Assembly (NCBI GenBank): GCA_963682025.1
Contig: OY821518.1
Coordinates: 148,330,057 to 148,394,056, forward strand
Source: Cordilura impudica
Taxonomy: Eukaryota; Arthropoda; Insecta; Diptera; Scathophagidae
Reading direction: 5' to 3'
DNA: 64,000 bases
The notes below the pieces were generated by a model. It was given only the letters and a program-made list of their open reading frames with translations. It did not search any database and was not told the origin of the DNA. Position 1 is the stretch's first letter; each line of letters starts with the position of its first letter. This document shows positions 47,190-58,665 of the stretch, piece after piece. The position numbers and the translations under genes are program-made.

Positions 47190-47610
47190 TAATATCGCAA
47201 ATAGAATGAATTTCGAGAAAGGGTCTTGATCTGACTTTGCTAATGTTACAGGAAATATGAATAAACCAAATTTTTATTGTTATTAATTTGTGCACTGCGG
47301 ATATGAAATCGTTGATATCATATTTTATTTTTCTATGGGGCCAGGTCAACAAATGGACCGATGATGACCATATTTAGTAAAGTCAATTTTTTTACCCAAA
47401 AACATATACAAACCAAATTTGAGAAAGATCTATGCAATATCTTCGTTTTTTGATAGGTTAAAGCAATGACTAAAATTGGTCCTACACGTTTTGTTTTGGA
47501 CTACTGATTTATATGTAGAATATAAAAAAACATAAACCATATTAAACCGATATCTATGTATACTATAATCTGGATCTTTTTTATCGCTTTTAAAAATTTT
47601 TGTTCTTTAA
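47190..47610 (-). mobile_element. DINE-1/mini-me-like remnant, copy I
   Basis: A body-only fragment: GGACCGATGATGACCATATT, CAAACCAAATTTGAGAAAGA and GATAGGTTAAAGCAATGAC correspond to the middle of the family. No hairpin or palindrome remains. Confidence 0.5.
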
Positions 47611-47639
47611 TGTTGTGTCAGAAAAGCAATAATTTATTT

Positions 47640-48164
47640 GCTTTCCTTTAAAAGATAATTTCGTCAGATGAAAACTATATATTTTGGATGGATCTGGTGG
47701 GACTTAAAGTTACTGGCGTAACTTACGAGAACTCCAATTCCAATATTTCTGTCGAAAAATCTTTGGTTATGATTTGGGCTGCGTTTACTGAAGAATGTTG
47801 TGTGGAGTTGCAAATCGTGTCAACAAAATTAACAGTGAAAAATGTTGTGAATTACTTCAATGTAGTTTGCTGCCATTTTACAGAAAAAATATATTTTTCC
47901 CAGCAAGACAATGCAGCCTGTCATGCCAGAAAATTCACAAAAGAATGGTTAAGCTCGAGTGATGTCAATGCTTTCGAATGGCCTGCTTGCTCTCCTGATA
48001 TAAACCCCATAGAAAACATATGGAGAATTCTCGTTAGAAGTATTTATGCAGACAATCGTCAATTCATGTATGGGAATGAACTAAAAATTTCAATTTTCAA
48101 AAAGTGGAAAGCATTCGATCAAGGTGTTATGAAAAGATTTGGCTATGCCGAATATAGGTTATAG
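47640..48164 (+). pseudogene. Tc1-like transposase fragment (DD34E)
   Basis: The C-terminal catalytic half of a Tc1 transposase. SSDENYIF (about 47664) holds the first Asp, VMIWAAF follows, then FSQQDNAACHARKFTKEWL (second Asp, about 47900) and WPACSPDINPIENIW (Glu, about 47983). There are 34 residues between the second Asp and the Glu, giving the DD34E spacing of Tc1. The N-terminal DNA-binding half is missing, a frame slip lies near 47685, and no terminal repeats were paired. The last 158 codons are open, which suggests a fairly recent copy. Confidence 0.8.
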
Positions 48165-49036
48165 GTGTTGAGGGTATAAGTAAAAAATATCATTAAAGGA
48201 AGATGTCATTTTAAAACTAAAATATTTTTTTATATCATTACCAATTGTTTTTCAGAAAGTGTCGACAAATTATTAATTTAATTGCTGAACTATAATTTTA
48301 TTTCAGAATAATCAATATAACATTTATGATCATTGTTGACTGACTAATATATAATGCCAAAAACCAGGAAAAATTTCGTAATAGCAGCTCATTGATTTTT
48401 GCATTACCGATAATGACCTACCCCTGCCTACTGCATTACTTCTAACGTGAAAATAAGCCGTTACTAATAATGTGTTATACAGCAACTTATATTTCATGCC
48501 AGCTTCTTGCATACTGCATTACTTTCAAGGTGAAAATAATGAGTTCCTAGGCAACTAGCTACCTCCAATGACATCCCCGTGTTAAAATAATGAGATTATC
48601 AGGCAAATTTCAACCAGTTACTTCTCCTTCTAAAACCCATTATTTGGTAATGTTTTTTTCCTGGGTTCGCATCACAGTTACTATGTTTGTATTTATATAT
48701 TGCTTTAAAGTAAAGGTTACCAATTTTAGTGAATTTGTTTTGTAAAGCCCACGGGAAATAGTTTTGATCAATAGACTTCATTAAGCTTTGTTAGATTTTC
48801 AGTGGTTATGTTGGATACAATAGAATCTGACAAATATTAAAGAATAACATTTAAACGTATTTAAGTTTGGTTTGTAAGCGAACGTGAACGGTTGTCTGCA
48901 CTCCGCGCTGTGCGATAAAGAACGTAAATCTAGAAAAATAACACAAACAAGATACACACAGTGATCTAGAATTCATGATAAGTAGCTGAGAAATCGAGTG
49001 CATACAAATTTGTTTAATTAACTTTGAAGCAGATTT
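48165..49036. other. spacer, nothing recognised
   Basis: It contains a few repeated TAATG..ATTAC phrases (TGCATTAC at about 48401, 48433 and 48515) but no classified feature. Confidence 0.35.
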
Positions 49037-50598
49037 AACAAGTAAGAAAATTATAGTCGGTCTAGACCGACTATACGATACCCTATACCATGCGTTTAGA
49101 AACCCTATCTCTTAGGCCCAACTAACTGGACATAGAAAATAAACAAAAACCAAATTTGAGTGGGATTTTTATTAATTTTTTTGGCTGCAGATATGAAAAA
49201 GTTCATATCAGATGCTATATCTATATGGGTACTAGGTCTAAAAATGGACCGATCCTGATCATGTCTGGTAAAGTCTTTTGTATTTTGCAAAAATATATAT
49301 ACAAACAAAATTTGAGAAGAATTAGTGCAATATTTTTGTTATACCCTATACCACTATGTGGTTTGGGTATAATGACTTTGTGCTGCTGTTTGTAACCAAA
49401 AATATTTGACCTAGACCCACCTTAAATTATACCGATCGAATTAGAATTACTTTTTGAGTTGATTTAACAATGTCCGTCCGTCCGTCCGTCCGTCCGTCTG
49501 TGTGTCCATGTAAACCTTGTAATCAAACTGCAGGTCGCAAATATAAACAAATTTTGATGAAATTCGGTATATAAGCTTCTATCGGCCATGGGATAAACGG
49601 TGTTGAAATTGGTGAGAATCGCTCCATGTTCAGACCTAGCCCCCATACAAATTACCCCTATAAAATCGACATAAATTGCCATAAGATCCAAATTGTCATA
49701 TAGATCTTACTCAAATTGGGTTTGTATGCGTTCATTACATTCACTAATGAGTAGTCTAAAAATGATCCCTTTGGCCCCACATAGACTGCTTCCCGATCTT
49801 CACTTATATCTATTAAAAACAAAAATAATGCACTGATTCTTCTCAAATTTTTTTGTATATATTTTTGCAAAATACGAGAGACTTTACCAAACATGATCAG
49901 GATTGATCCATTTTTGGACCTAGTCCCCATATAGATATAGCATCCGATATGAACTTTTTCATATCTGCAGCCAAAAAATTAATAAAAATCCCACTCAAAT
50001 TTGGTTTTTGCTTATTTTCTATGTCCAGTTAGTTGGGCCCAAGAGATAGGGTTTCTAAACGCATGGTATAGGGTATCGTATAGTCGGTCTAGACCGACTA
50101 TAATTTTCTTACTTGTTTTTTAATAGATTTAAATGAAGATCGGGAAGCAGCTCTATAAGGGGCCAAAGGGATCATTTTTGGACTACTCATTAGTGGATGT
50201 AATGAACGCATACAAACCCAATTTAAGTAAAATCTATATGACAATTTGGATCTTATGGCAATTTATGTCGATTTCATAGGGGTAATTTGTATGGGGGCTA
50301 GGTCTGAACATGGACCGATTCTCACCAATTTCAATAGCGTTCATCCCATGCCGATGAAAGTTTACATACCAAATTTCATCAAAATATATTCATATTTGCG
50401 ACCTGCAGTTTGATTACAAGCTTTACATGGACACACAGACGGACGGACGGACGGACGGACATTGTTAAATCAACTCAAAAAGTGATTCTGATTCGATCGG
50501 TATAATTTAAGATGGGTCTAGGTCAAATATTTTTGGTTGTTACAAACAGCAGCACAAAGTCATTATACCCAAACCACATAGTGTTATAGGGTATAAAA
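49037..50598 (-). mobile_element. DINE-1/mini-me-like element, copy F, split by G
   Basis: The left part 49037-49339 starts AACAAGTAAGAAAATTATAG. The right part from about 50118 to 50598 ends in GTGTTATAGGGTATAAA. Together they give one inverted full-length copy interrupted at a T run (GCAATATTTTTGTT / TTTTAATAGATT). Copy E is uninterrupted at the same point. Confidence 0.78.
49340..50117 (+). mobile_element. DINE-1/mini-me-like element, copy G, nested in F
   Basis: A complete forward copy with hairpin start ATACCCTATACCACTATGTG, (GTCC)n core at about 49472-49495, and the terminal palindrome plus TTTTCTTACTTG. It sits between T residues with no evident target duplication, the integration mode described for Helentrons. 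Confidence 0.78.
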
Positions 50599-51088
50599 AC
50601 ATTATTTTCAAAAACGTGCAAACAACACAAACCCACTTTTTGAAGTCGAAAAGGCTTGTCGAGAAAAGTTAAATTTACCTGCAAACATTACAATAAAAGC
50701 GGCTAGGAAATTACACGTACATGGATCTAAAATGACAATCATTGTTGAATTCGATTCCGAAGCACAAACCCACGCTATACTCAAAAATGCATCAAAATTG
50801 GCTGGAACCGACATTTATATTGAAAAGGACCTCAACGTAGAACGACAACAAAATAAGCGTGTTATGCTGAAATTGCGCCGATATCTTACTTCACTAAATC
50901 CACGGCACAAAATTATAATAAGAGATGACCGAATAAAAATTGCCGATAAATGGATGTGGCGGAATCATGAAAACAAGCTGACATGTGATGGTGCAACTAA
51001 TGATACCGTATTAAAAAACTTGTATAAAAATGAATTTACAGACATCGCTCTTGATTACAACACTCTACTTCGGATGCAAAACAACTAA
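50599..51088 (+). pseudogene. LINE ORF1 (5'-truncated)
   Basis: An open frame continues from the left junction and ends at 51088. It reads VEKACREKLNLPANITIKAA, then TIIVEFDSEAQTHAILKNAS, LAGTDIYIEKDLNVERQ and RDDRIKIADKWMW. The EFDS-AILKNA-GTDIYI-L-ER pattern resembles the RRM/C-terminal region of L1-type ORF1 nucleic-acid chaperones, known to coat the LINE RNA. No start codon belonging to the real N terminus is visible. A Met at 50732 is internal. Identification is by pattern only. Confidence 0.55.
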
Positions 51089-51184
51089 ATAAGGAAAACA
51101 GCCCATTAACAATAACAACAACGACAACTGAAAACGACGTTTCCCCAACTTCAACAAACGCATTTTCACATAATCTTTTTAACC

Positions 51185-54100
51185 TGCAAATAACTTTTTG
51201 GAATGTGCACGGGATTACAAATTTTATCAACGAATCATCATTAGCAGACTCACATATCATCTTTATTTACGAAACCTGGTCAACTACACCCTTTCAAACC
51301 AGCCGGAACCCCTGGTGTAATTATGATGCGATGTCAGTTCAAGCAATAAAGGAAAGGTCTACTGGTAGAGCTAGTGGTGTCATTGTAGCTTTAGTCAAAA
51401 AAAAACGTAGCAACCAGTATAGAAATAGATAAAACAAACTTATGGATCTTTAGTCATATTTCTATTAATACTTTTAATTTTATTCTAGGTACACTGTATA
51501 TTAAACCGAATTACGATATTAATACTGCTTTAGAGCTGCTTCAGCTCTTAGTTGATGAATTGATCGTTAAATTCTCAGGATTCTCAATAATAATAGGTGG
51601 GGATTTCAATGCCAGAGTGGGCGTAGAGGGTACTCAAGACTTTTTTTTATCTGAAATGGAATCGAATCTCATGCCTGAAAGAAGCTCTCTTGATCAAATT
51701 TTAAATTCGCGTGGTAAAAGTATATTAGAATTAATGGAAAATAATGGCTTCATCCTGCTTAATGGTCGCACAAGCTGTGACATTCCTGCAAATTATACAT
51801 TTTCTAACCAAAATGGTAATAGTGTTATAGACCTAATTTGGGTTAATATCGCCACCATTCCGTTTGTCAAAAATCTAGAAGTGCTTTCAGCTGCTACTGG
51901 TTCAGATCACTTCCCTCTTACTTTATGTGATAATACCAATAACAATTATACTTTTGCAAATCCTTCTAGTCGAACAAAATTAAAATGGGATATAAATAAG
52001 GCTGATGTCTTCACACTGCACATAAGCCGTTGTCTTCAGGCTTTAAACGCAAATCAAACATTTACATCCCTAACTATCGATCAACAAAACGACTTCATTA
52101 TAACCTCTATACAAAAATCTGCCCAAGAATCAGAAATGGTTATTGTAAATTCTGACTTTCCTCCAAACTATAGTACTAAACCATGGTTTGATTCAGACCT
52201 TCGGGCTTTAAAGAAAAAGAAAAATTTTAACAACGCCTTAAAAACGTGCAAGCGACAAAAATTTTCATCTGAAACTAAGTTAGTCTACATAAATTTAAAA
52301 GTTGCGTACAAGAATATGGTTTCCGCAAAAAGAACTGAATATGAAAATCAGGTCAAAAACAAATTTTTTAATGTCAAAAACACAAAAGACTTCTGGAGTC
52401 TTATTAAACGTTACAATCAAAAACCTTTCGTTACCAATCCCATACCCAATGCTGTTTGGAAAAGCTTCTTTGAACAAATTTATTTACCCCGACCTTACAC
52501 TGATCTTATACTATCAGCAAACTCTGTCGAAGCGTTAGAACCGGAAATTACAATATTTGAGATTAAAACAGCAATAAATAAAATCAAAAACGATAAAGCA
52601 CCAGGCGACGACAAGATAACAGCAGAGCTTTTTAAACATTTGCTGCGCCAATGGTTTCGAATTCTGCATTCTTTATTTAATAGTATCCTTTTGAATGGAT
52701 GTACACCCCAATCCTGGTCTCGGTCCATTCTTATAATGTTTCACAAAAAAGGAGATATTAACTCCCCTGATAACTATAGAGGCATCGCTTTATGCAACAC
52801 AATCTTAAAATTTTTTACACATATCCTAAATGATCGCCTTTCTCCATGGGTGGAACAACAAAATATCAAACCAGAATCTCAAAATGGCTTTCGAAGCAAA
52901 AGATCATGTACTGACAATATTTTCTCATTGCAAACAGCATTGCATTTACATCTGCGTCACGAACGAAATTCAGCCTACGGATTGTTTATTGATTTCAAAA
53001 GGGCTTTTGATTCCATTAGTCAAACACTGCTTTGGCAAAAACTACACACACAAGAGGTAAGCCCACGCTTTATAAAAATTCTCCAATCAATTTACGACAG
53101 AGCGTCCTTCGTGCTCAAACTGCCCTGTGAAGATTCAGACCCAATTTCTGTAACCGAAGGTGTTCTCCAAGGGGAAATTCTTAGCACTCTTCTGTTCATA
53201 ATGTTTGTTTCCGACCTTGAGAAGGAATTCAGAAATGCGAATATTGAAGGATTCAATATTGATGGTTTATACAACATCTTGATGCTTCTCTTTGCAGATG
53301 ATGCTGTAGTTTTAGCCAGGTCACCGGTTAGTCTCCGCAAAATTCTAAGTGCTATTGAAAGCTATTGCGACAAAAACAAGCTCGTGGTAAACACAGAAAA
53401 AACTCAAATAGTCCATTTTAGAAGAGGGGGTAGAGCAACAACAAAGAATTTTTTCTATAAAAGTCAACAACTTTCCATTGTGAAGTCTTACACATACCTA
53501 GGAGTTAATTTTTCAAGCTCTTCACTAGGCAAATACGCGGCAGAAACTGCCATAAGAAAGGGAAAAATGGCACTAGGCTCGGTTCTACAAACAATTAACA
53601 AATTTAAGTCTGACTCATGGAAAGGACGTGCAAAACTATTTGATAGTACTGTATCCACAACACTTTTATATGCATCGGAGGTGTGGGGCTTGCGATACTG
53701 TGATTCACTTGAAATAGTTCAGACAACATATTTTAAGCGCTTGCTATCACTTCCACAGGCTACACCTAATGCATCTCTAAGGCTTGAACTGGGTCTTGGG
53801 AAAATGTCTTATAACGTTTTTAAGCGAGCATTCGATTTCGTCATACGAATACTTCAAATGGATCCGTCTCGGTACCCCAAACAATGTCTCCATCGCCTCA
53901 TTTATCTTCACGCAAATAGCAATTCGACAATTGAATTCAACTGGGTTACGCAGTTTGATGGCTTTCTTCAAGCAGTGAATATGACAAACTTGTGGGAGTT
54001 CCCAAACGCAGCAATGTTGATTGAACCCAGAAATGTGGCACTAGAACGCTTTCAAATATATTCAAAGTTTCAGGATGTCTTATATGTCTCTAACTCAAAT

Positions 54101-54472
54101 GCCATGAACTGTAGGATACTGAGACCACTTCATGATAAACCCGCCTTGTACCTCTTTAGCCGCAAGCAATTGTATATGGCAAAAGTCATAGCCCAATTGC
54201 GGCTGTCAACAATTCACTGCACTAGATATTGTATTAAGGGGCACATCTACAAACTCGGAATCAATAATCTATGTACGCTTTGTAACCTGCACAAAAACGA
54301 AACTTTGGAGCATTTCATGTTTACATGCCCCATATACTCCTCAGCTCGAAATCACCACCTCAGTTATTTAATTACAATTTTCAGGGACAACAAAACACTA
54401 ATTTTCAACTGTACTGATTCGCAATCAACTAAAGCAAAATACTTTTACATAATTAATAGTCTTAAAATCTGA
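51185..54472 (+). pseudogene. LINE ORF2 endonuclease-reverse transcriptase, one frameshift
   Basis: The endonuclease starts about 51185 with ITFWNVHGI and YETW. It then slips frame at an A-run near 51400. From 51560 to 54472 a 970-codon frame is open. It contains GGDFNARVG (about 51597), SVIDLIWVN, GSDHFPL (endonuclease end), RT with KAPGDDKITAELF (about 52596), SILIMFHKKGD, YRGIALCN, QNGFRSKRSCTD, IDFKRAFDSI (about 52990), GVLQGEILSTLLF (about 53160), the intact catalytic FADDAVV (about 53294), and a CTLC...H...C tail (about 54275). All catalytic boxes I can check are preserved. The A-run slip could be a true mutation or a sequencing error. Confidence 0.82.
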
Positions 54473-54680
54473 TCTTTTATTCTTAATGAGTAACACTTTT
54501 TTGTCTTCATTTCCCTGTTCTCATACATACACATATATATATCTTATTTTGCCGCTCATATACTCTTCTCAACATTACCACATAAGTCTAGATACATATA
54601 AGTAAATACCAAACCTCCTTCTATTACAACTTTTAGTTTATAAGCAGAAGTAAATAAATATTGAAGTGAATTGTATAAAC

Positions 54681-55480
54681 ATATTCAATAGGAAATTATA
54701 TATAAAACACTTTAAATTAAGAAAATTTTAGATGCTTTTAGGTGACAAACTTCTAATCGAAAGCATTGCAAAAAAGTTACAAAATCTACTAAAATTTTAT
54801 TAAATTTTTAAATATTTATTTAATTTATTGTTACTTTCTAGTTATTATGAAAACGCTCCTTTAAAGGTTCCTTTCTAAGGAAAGGTACTGTAAAATATTT
54901 CTTTTTTAAAAAGTTAATTTGTTAAAAAAAAATGCGCTTTTTTAACAATTATAGAATGGTAATTTTTAAGATAGGATATTTTAAAAAAAATCACTTATTT
55001 TAAGTTACGTACCTTAGAAAAAAAATATAATTTTTAAAAATAACTTTTTTCTATAAAACTCAATTTTAGAGTTCTTCTTAGATCAAAAGCATTGCAAAAA
55101 AGTTCAAAATATTACTTAATTTTTATTAAAATTTTGGAATATTTGTAATACTCTTTTAAAAAACGTTCTTTTTTAAGAAAATTTTTTAAGAAAAGAACAC
55201 GCCCCTTGTATTAAAATTTACTTTTTAAGATACATTAGTTGTATACGAAAATGTAATTTTTTAATCAAAGGCACTTTTTAGAAAAAGGTAACTTTTTAAG
55301 AAACGGTAATTTTTATGAATAGATAATTAAAAAAAATTATTTTAAGAAACTATACTTTTTTTTTTAAATAGGTACTTTGTTAAGAAAATGCAATTTTTTA
55401 AGAAAATATATTTTTGTAGAAAAATAATTTGTTTAAAAAAGGTACTTTTTAAACTTTTTCTTTTAACTCTGTCTGTCTGT
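54681..55480. repeat. degenerate TTTTTTAAGAAA-rich tract
   Basis: Low-complexity sequence with many variants of TTTTTAAGAAA and AAAAGGTACTTTTT. No gene is present. Confidence 0.6.
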
Positions 55481-55850
55481 CTGCATGGGGCAACCCCATT
55501 CCCCTTCTGATATTTGATTTTTGGTCTGTGGGCGGAGGGGCGTGGCAAAATCCAATTTTCATATTGTACCACCAATGACATATACATATATTTATGTTTT
55601 TTTGCTTTTTTTATTTTATTTTATTTTTTTTGAAAGCCGTTGTCATGTTTTTCAAAACGAGATACCAAACTCTTAAATCGGTTATGTAGTTCCGAAGATA
55701 TTTACAGAAAACCTATGTTAATAATGATCCAATATCAAAATTTTAAAACTTTCGAAATGTTGCATTCAAAAATCCGAGTTTTCGGTTTATTTACAAAATA
55801 TTTACATCATTCGATAACACAAGATATTCCGCGCTTACTAAGGTGCAACA
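55481..55850. repeat. sequence related to the interior of the adjacent Helitron
   Basis: TGATATTTGATTTTTGGTCT followed by GGAGGGGCGTGGCAAAATCC (about 55508-55550) recurs at about 56113-56158 inside the Helitron. It may be part of an older copy of the same family. Confidence 0.5.
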
Positions 55851-56301
55851 TCTTATATATAAAAGTGGATGTCTGTATGTATGTTACGGACTGTACGTAT
55901 GTATGGACTCCAAAATGTCTGGACCGATCCTGATGAAATATTCAGTGAGTCTTCAAAATAACCTGGCGGGTGAAACTGTGAAGTCTGATTTTTGAATTTT
56001 GTTCTCTTGGCAGAGGGACGTGTCAAAGACTATATATAAAAACGGATGTACCGATGTTGATGGAATTTCAAGGTAATCTTCAAAATAGCCTGGCGGTGAT
56101 ACTGTGAAGTCTGATATTTGATTTTTGGTCTGTGACCGGAGGGGCGTGACAAAATCAAATTTTAATGTTGTACTTAGATATCTGCTAACACTTTCGGGCG
56201 AGTTCGTGCTTTACTTTTGCCCGACACTGTATTAAAATTTAGATGCAATATAAAAATCATATGTTTTCTTAGGGCCAGCAACGTGAACCGGGGCCAGCTA
56301 G
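55851..56301 (+). mobile_element. short non-autonomous Helitron
   Basis: A 451-bp segment starting TCTTATATATAAAAGTGGAT after an A and ending GGGGCCAGCTAG before a T. These are the canonical TC...CTAG ends and A/T insertion site. The interior has a direct repeat (AGTCTTCAAAATAACCTGGC at about 55949, AATCTTCAAAATAGCCTGGC at about 56073). The 3' hairpin is weak. No coding capacity. Confidence 0.6.
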
Positions 56302-56800
56302 TTACCTATAAAAACTGTGGAAACTGTGTGTTGAAAATAACCCTTGATATTATTTGTCGCCAACTAAATATTAAATCATAGAAATTATTCAAAACATAAA
56401 ATTATCTGTATATTATATGTATAGAATAGGCCCAAGAGGAAACAAATAACATATATTAAGCAGCCGGAGAGCTCAACTCAAGAATAACCAGAAGGCTTGA
56501 TGATTTAGAAAATGTATTTATTTTTCTCTTAATAAATTCATTTATAACAAGAACAATCAATACTTTAATCAAACTGACACCAAAAATGCCAAAAGAAACA
56601 AAATGTCTTCTACTTCCAGAGTCAATCGATAGCAAAGCGATACAGTGTACGCTTACATATGTTATATTCAATCTTTTATTTCTTTTAATTTCAATATTTT
56701 ATTATTTTTGTAAGTCGTATTTTATTCTCTCTTAATCTACAAAAAAAACGCTAAAATTCTTAAAATAAAACAAAATTACGAAAAGAAAGTGTACAGATGA
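56302..56800. other. spacer, nothing recognised
   Basis: AT-rich with no motif. Confidence 0.4.
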
Positions 56801-57470
56801 ATATTAAAAAAAAATTTAATGACAGCTTCTTATCTTCGAGGTATAGATTCCACCAGATTTACTGTAACTCCCGCAGCAATTTTGTACCAATCATCCATTA
56901 AAACATATTTAAGCATATTTCTGCTAGTAATTGTCCGTTTTCGGATTTGGAGATTAAAGTGTTGCCACAAATGTTCGATGCGGTTGAGGTCCGGTGGTTG
57001 AAGCGGGTGTACCAGTTGTTCGTCACGTGATAGAGCAACAATTCTTTCACAATTTCTGCAGTGTGCTTGGAATCATTGTCTTATTGAAACATCCAACACT
57101 GATCCACAGCTTTTCTACGCTGGGTTGCAAACTGTCTTTTAAATTGTTAAGGTAGTCGTTTTTGTTCATTGCATATTTAATAAAGCCCGATTTGCCTACA
57201 CCGCTTGCCGCCATACATCTCCACATCATTGCCATACCGACACCATGCATTACTGTGAAGAAGATGTTCTTTTCCGAAAATGTTATTTTCCCATACAAAT
57301 AAAGTGGTTTTATGAAATTGTTAAGGCGTATTTTCATATCATAAATTTTAATAAATAAGTCCGTGACAGCGAATCTCCGAAGCGCCTCGAAAAGTAGTTG
57401 TCTTGCGGTGAACATCATAACTCGTTACCGGATCATGTGAAACAATCAAAATGCGTTTAAAAGGCGATAT
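56801..57470 (-). pseudogene. Tc1-like transposase remnant
   Basis: Read on the minus strand across three frames. TARQLLFEALRRF and YGKITFSEKNIF (about 57290; the first catalytic position reads Glu where SDE is usual) come first, then MMWRCMAASGVG (about 57215), MNKNDYLNNLKDSL, FQQDNDSKHTAEIVKELLLY (about 57080) and QPPDLNRIEHLW (about 56990), followed by NLVESIPRR. The QQDND and PPDLN-IEHLW blocks are Tc1 signatures. At least two frameshifts and stops make it dead. No inverted repeats were paired. Confidence 0.72.
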
Positions 57471-58080
57471 GTTTCCCGAGGTAATCAGGAAGAGTTTTTA
57501 AAATTTTTTTTTTATATTTTTGGCAGTATTTTGAAGTTAGAAACAAATGGGAAAAAATGGTTTAAAAAATTTTCCTGATTTATGTGTAGAAATAGTGTAT
57601 AAAATTTCAAAAGGATCGGTCACGATTTTGAGTAATGATGTTCACGGACCTCAAAAATGTTGCTTGCGAGAAAATCGATTTTAAGTTTTTTAAAAACTGA
57701 TTTATATACGATATACCATATGAGGCCAGTCGTCGTTAGTTTTGTACCGATTTACTTGAAATTTTAACACAACACTCTCAACTTATACATTAAGAAAAAA
57801 TAATGAAAAAAGTTTTAAAACCTTACCCCTCTTAACGTTGACCACTACAGCATCTGGGAGGCCCCTAGACCTAGCCCTTATCGTCATTCCTTAAGGGTCT
57901 CCCATACAAAGAGTAAATTTTAAAGTCGCAAAATATCAGTATAAAAGTACAAGTCCGAATTGGGATTAAGTTATTTTGTTTAACTCAGTTGAACGAAGAA
58001 CAACCCAGAAGCGAGTACAAGGAATTTTTGGAAATTGTTATATTATTCCTTGTTGAAAATATTGCTTACCATAATTTCAG
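57471..58080. other. spacer, nothing recognised
   Basis: AT-rich. A CACCTAC-type GC patch near 57845-57900 is unidentified. Confidence 0.4.
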
Positions 58081-58665
58081 CCCACCAGGACCTATCAGTA
58101 ATGTTCGATGGATGGCGAAAACAATTTACTGCCTAAAAATGTTTTGTTCAGAAAATATCTCGATTTAAACACAAACGAATTAAATGGATTTCGTGATGTT
58201 CAAATTTTCGTCTTAACACCTTACGTGAAAGCTTTGTTTAGTACTACTAGAGCAACCGAAGCTCCAAATAATGATTTAAACTTTTTGAAACCGAATACTG
58301 GTTATGCTTCAGTTGATCAGATTATATCTAAACGACTACTGAAGAGATTCTGTAGACATATCTGGTATCTCAGTGGTGAAGCTGTTGCTCTTGCCTCATT
58401 TGATTCGAACGTTTCCTGTGATATTAAGCGGAAAATGGCGAATGCAGTTCGAGAAAGAGGAATAGGAGGAGGAGTACTCTGATGATGAGATCGATAAATC
58501 TTTCGAAGAAGATGCTATAAACTTGGGAAAAACGCGAGGACCACCAGCAAGCACTAAAAATACTAAATTAGAAGGTCTAGCCTTTCGAAATCAAAAACTC
58601 GTGCACTACTGTATACCTAATACACACATGTTTCTGCTACGTATAAACACTTTTCATTTGCCGCA
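58081..58665 (+). pseudogene. unidentified coding remnant
   Basis: A 124-codon open frame (58108-58482) reads LDLNTNELNGFRDVQIFVL, YVKALFSTTRATEAPNNDL, RFCRHIWYLSGEAVALASFD and CDIKRKMANAVRE. In the next frame it continues with EEEYSDDEIDKSFEEDAINL and ends FRNQKLVHYC. The start of the real protein is probably upstream in another frame (RWMAKTIYCLK, about 58107). The amino-acid composition is that of a real protein, and I recall similar unannotated proteins repeated in insect genomes, but I cannot name the family or function. A mobile-element origin is likely, given the frameshift and the surroundings. Confidence 0.5.

Larger units (their letters stand above)
50599..54680 (+). mobile_element. 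non-LTR retrotransposon (LINE), nearly intact ORF2
   Basis: The element begins right at the edge of DINE copy F (5' end lost or displaced) and contains an ORF1 part and a full ORF2 with apurinic endonuclease, reverse transcriptase and a zinc-binding tail. The 3' untranslated region has AATAAATA near 54653. No clear terminal A-tail or target duplication was found. The clade is uncertain, within the broad I/Jockey/L1-like endonuclease LINEs. Confidence 0.75.
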
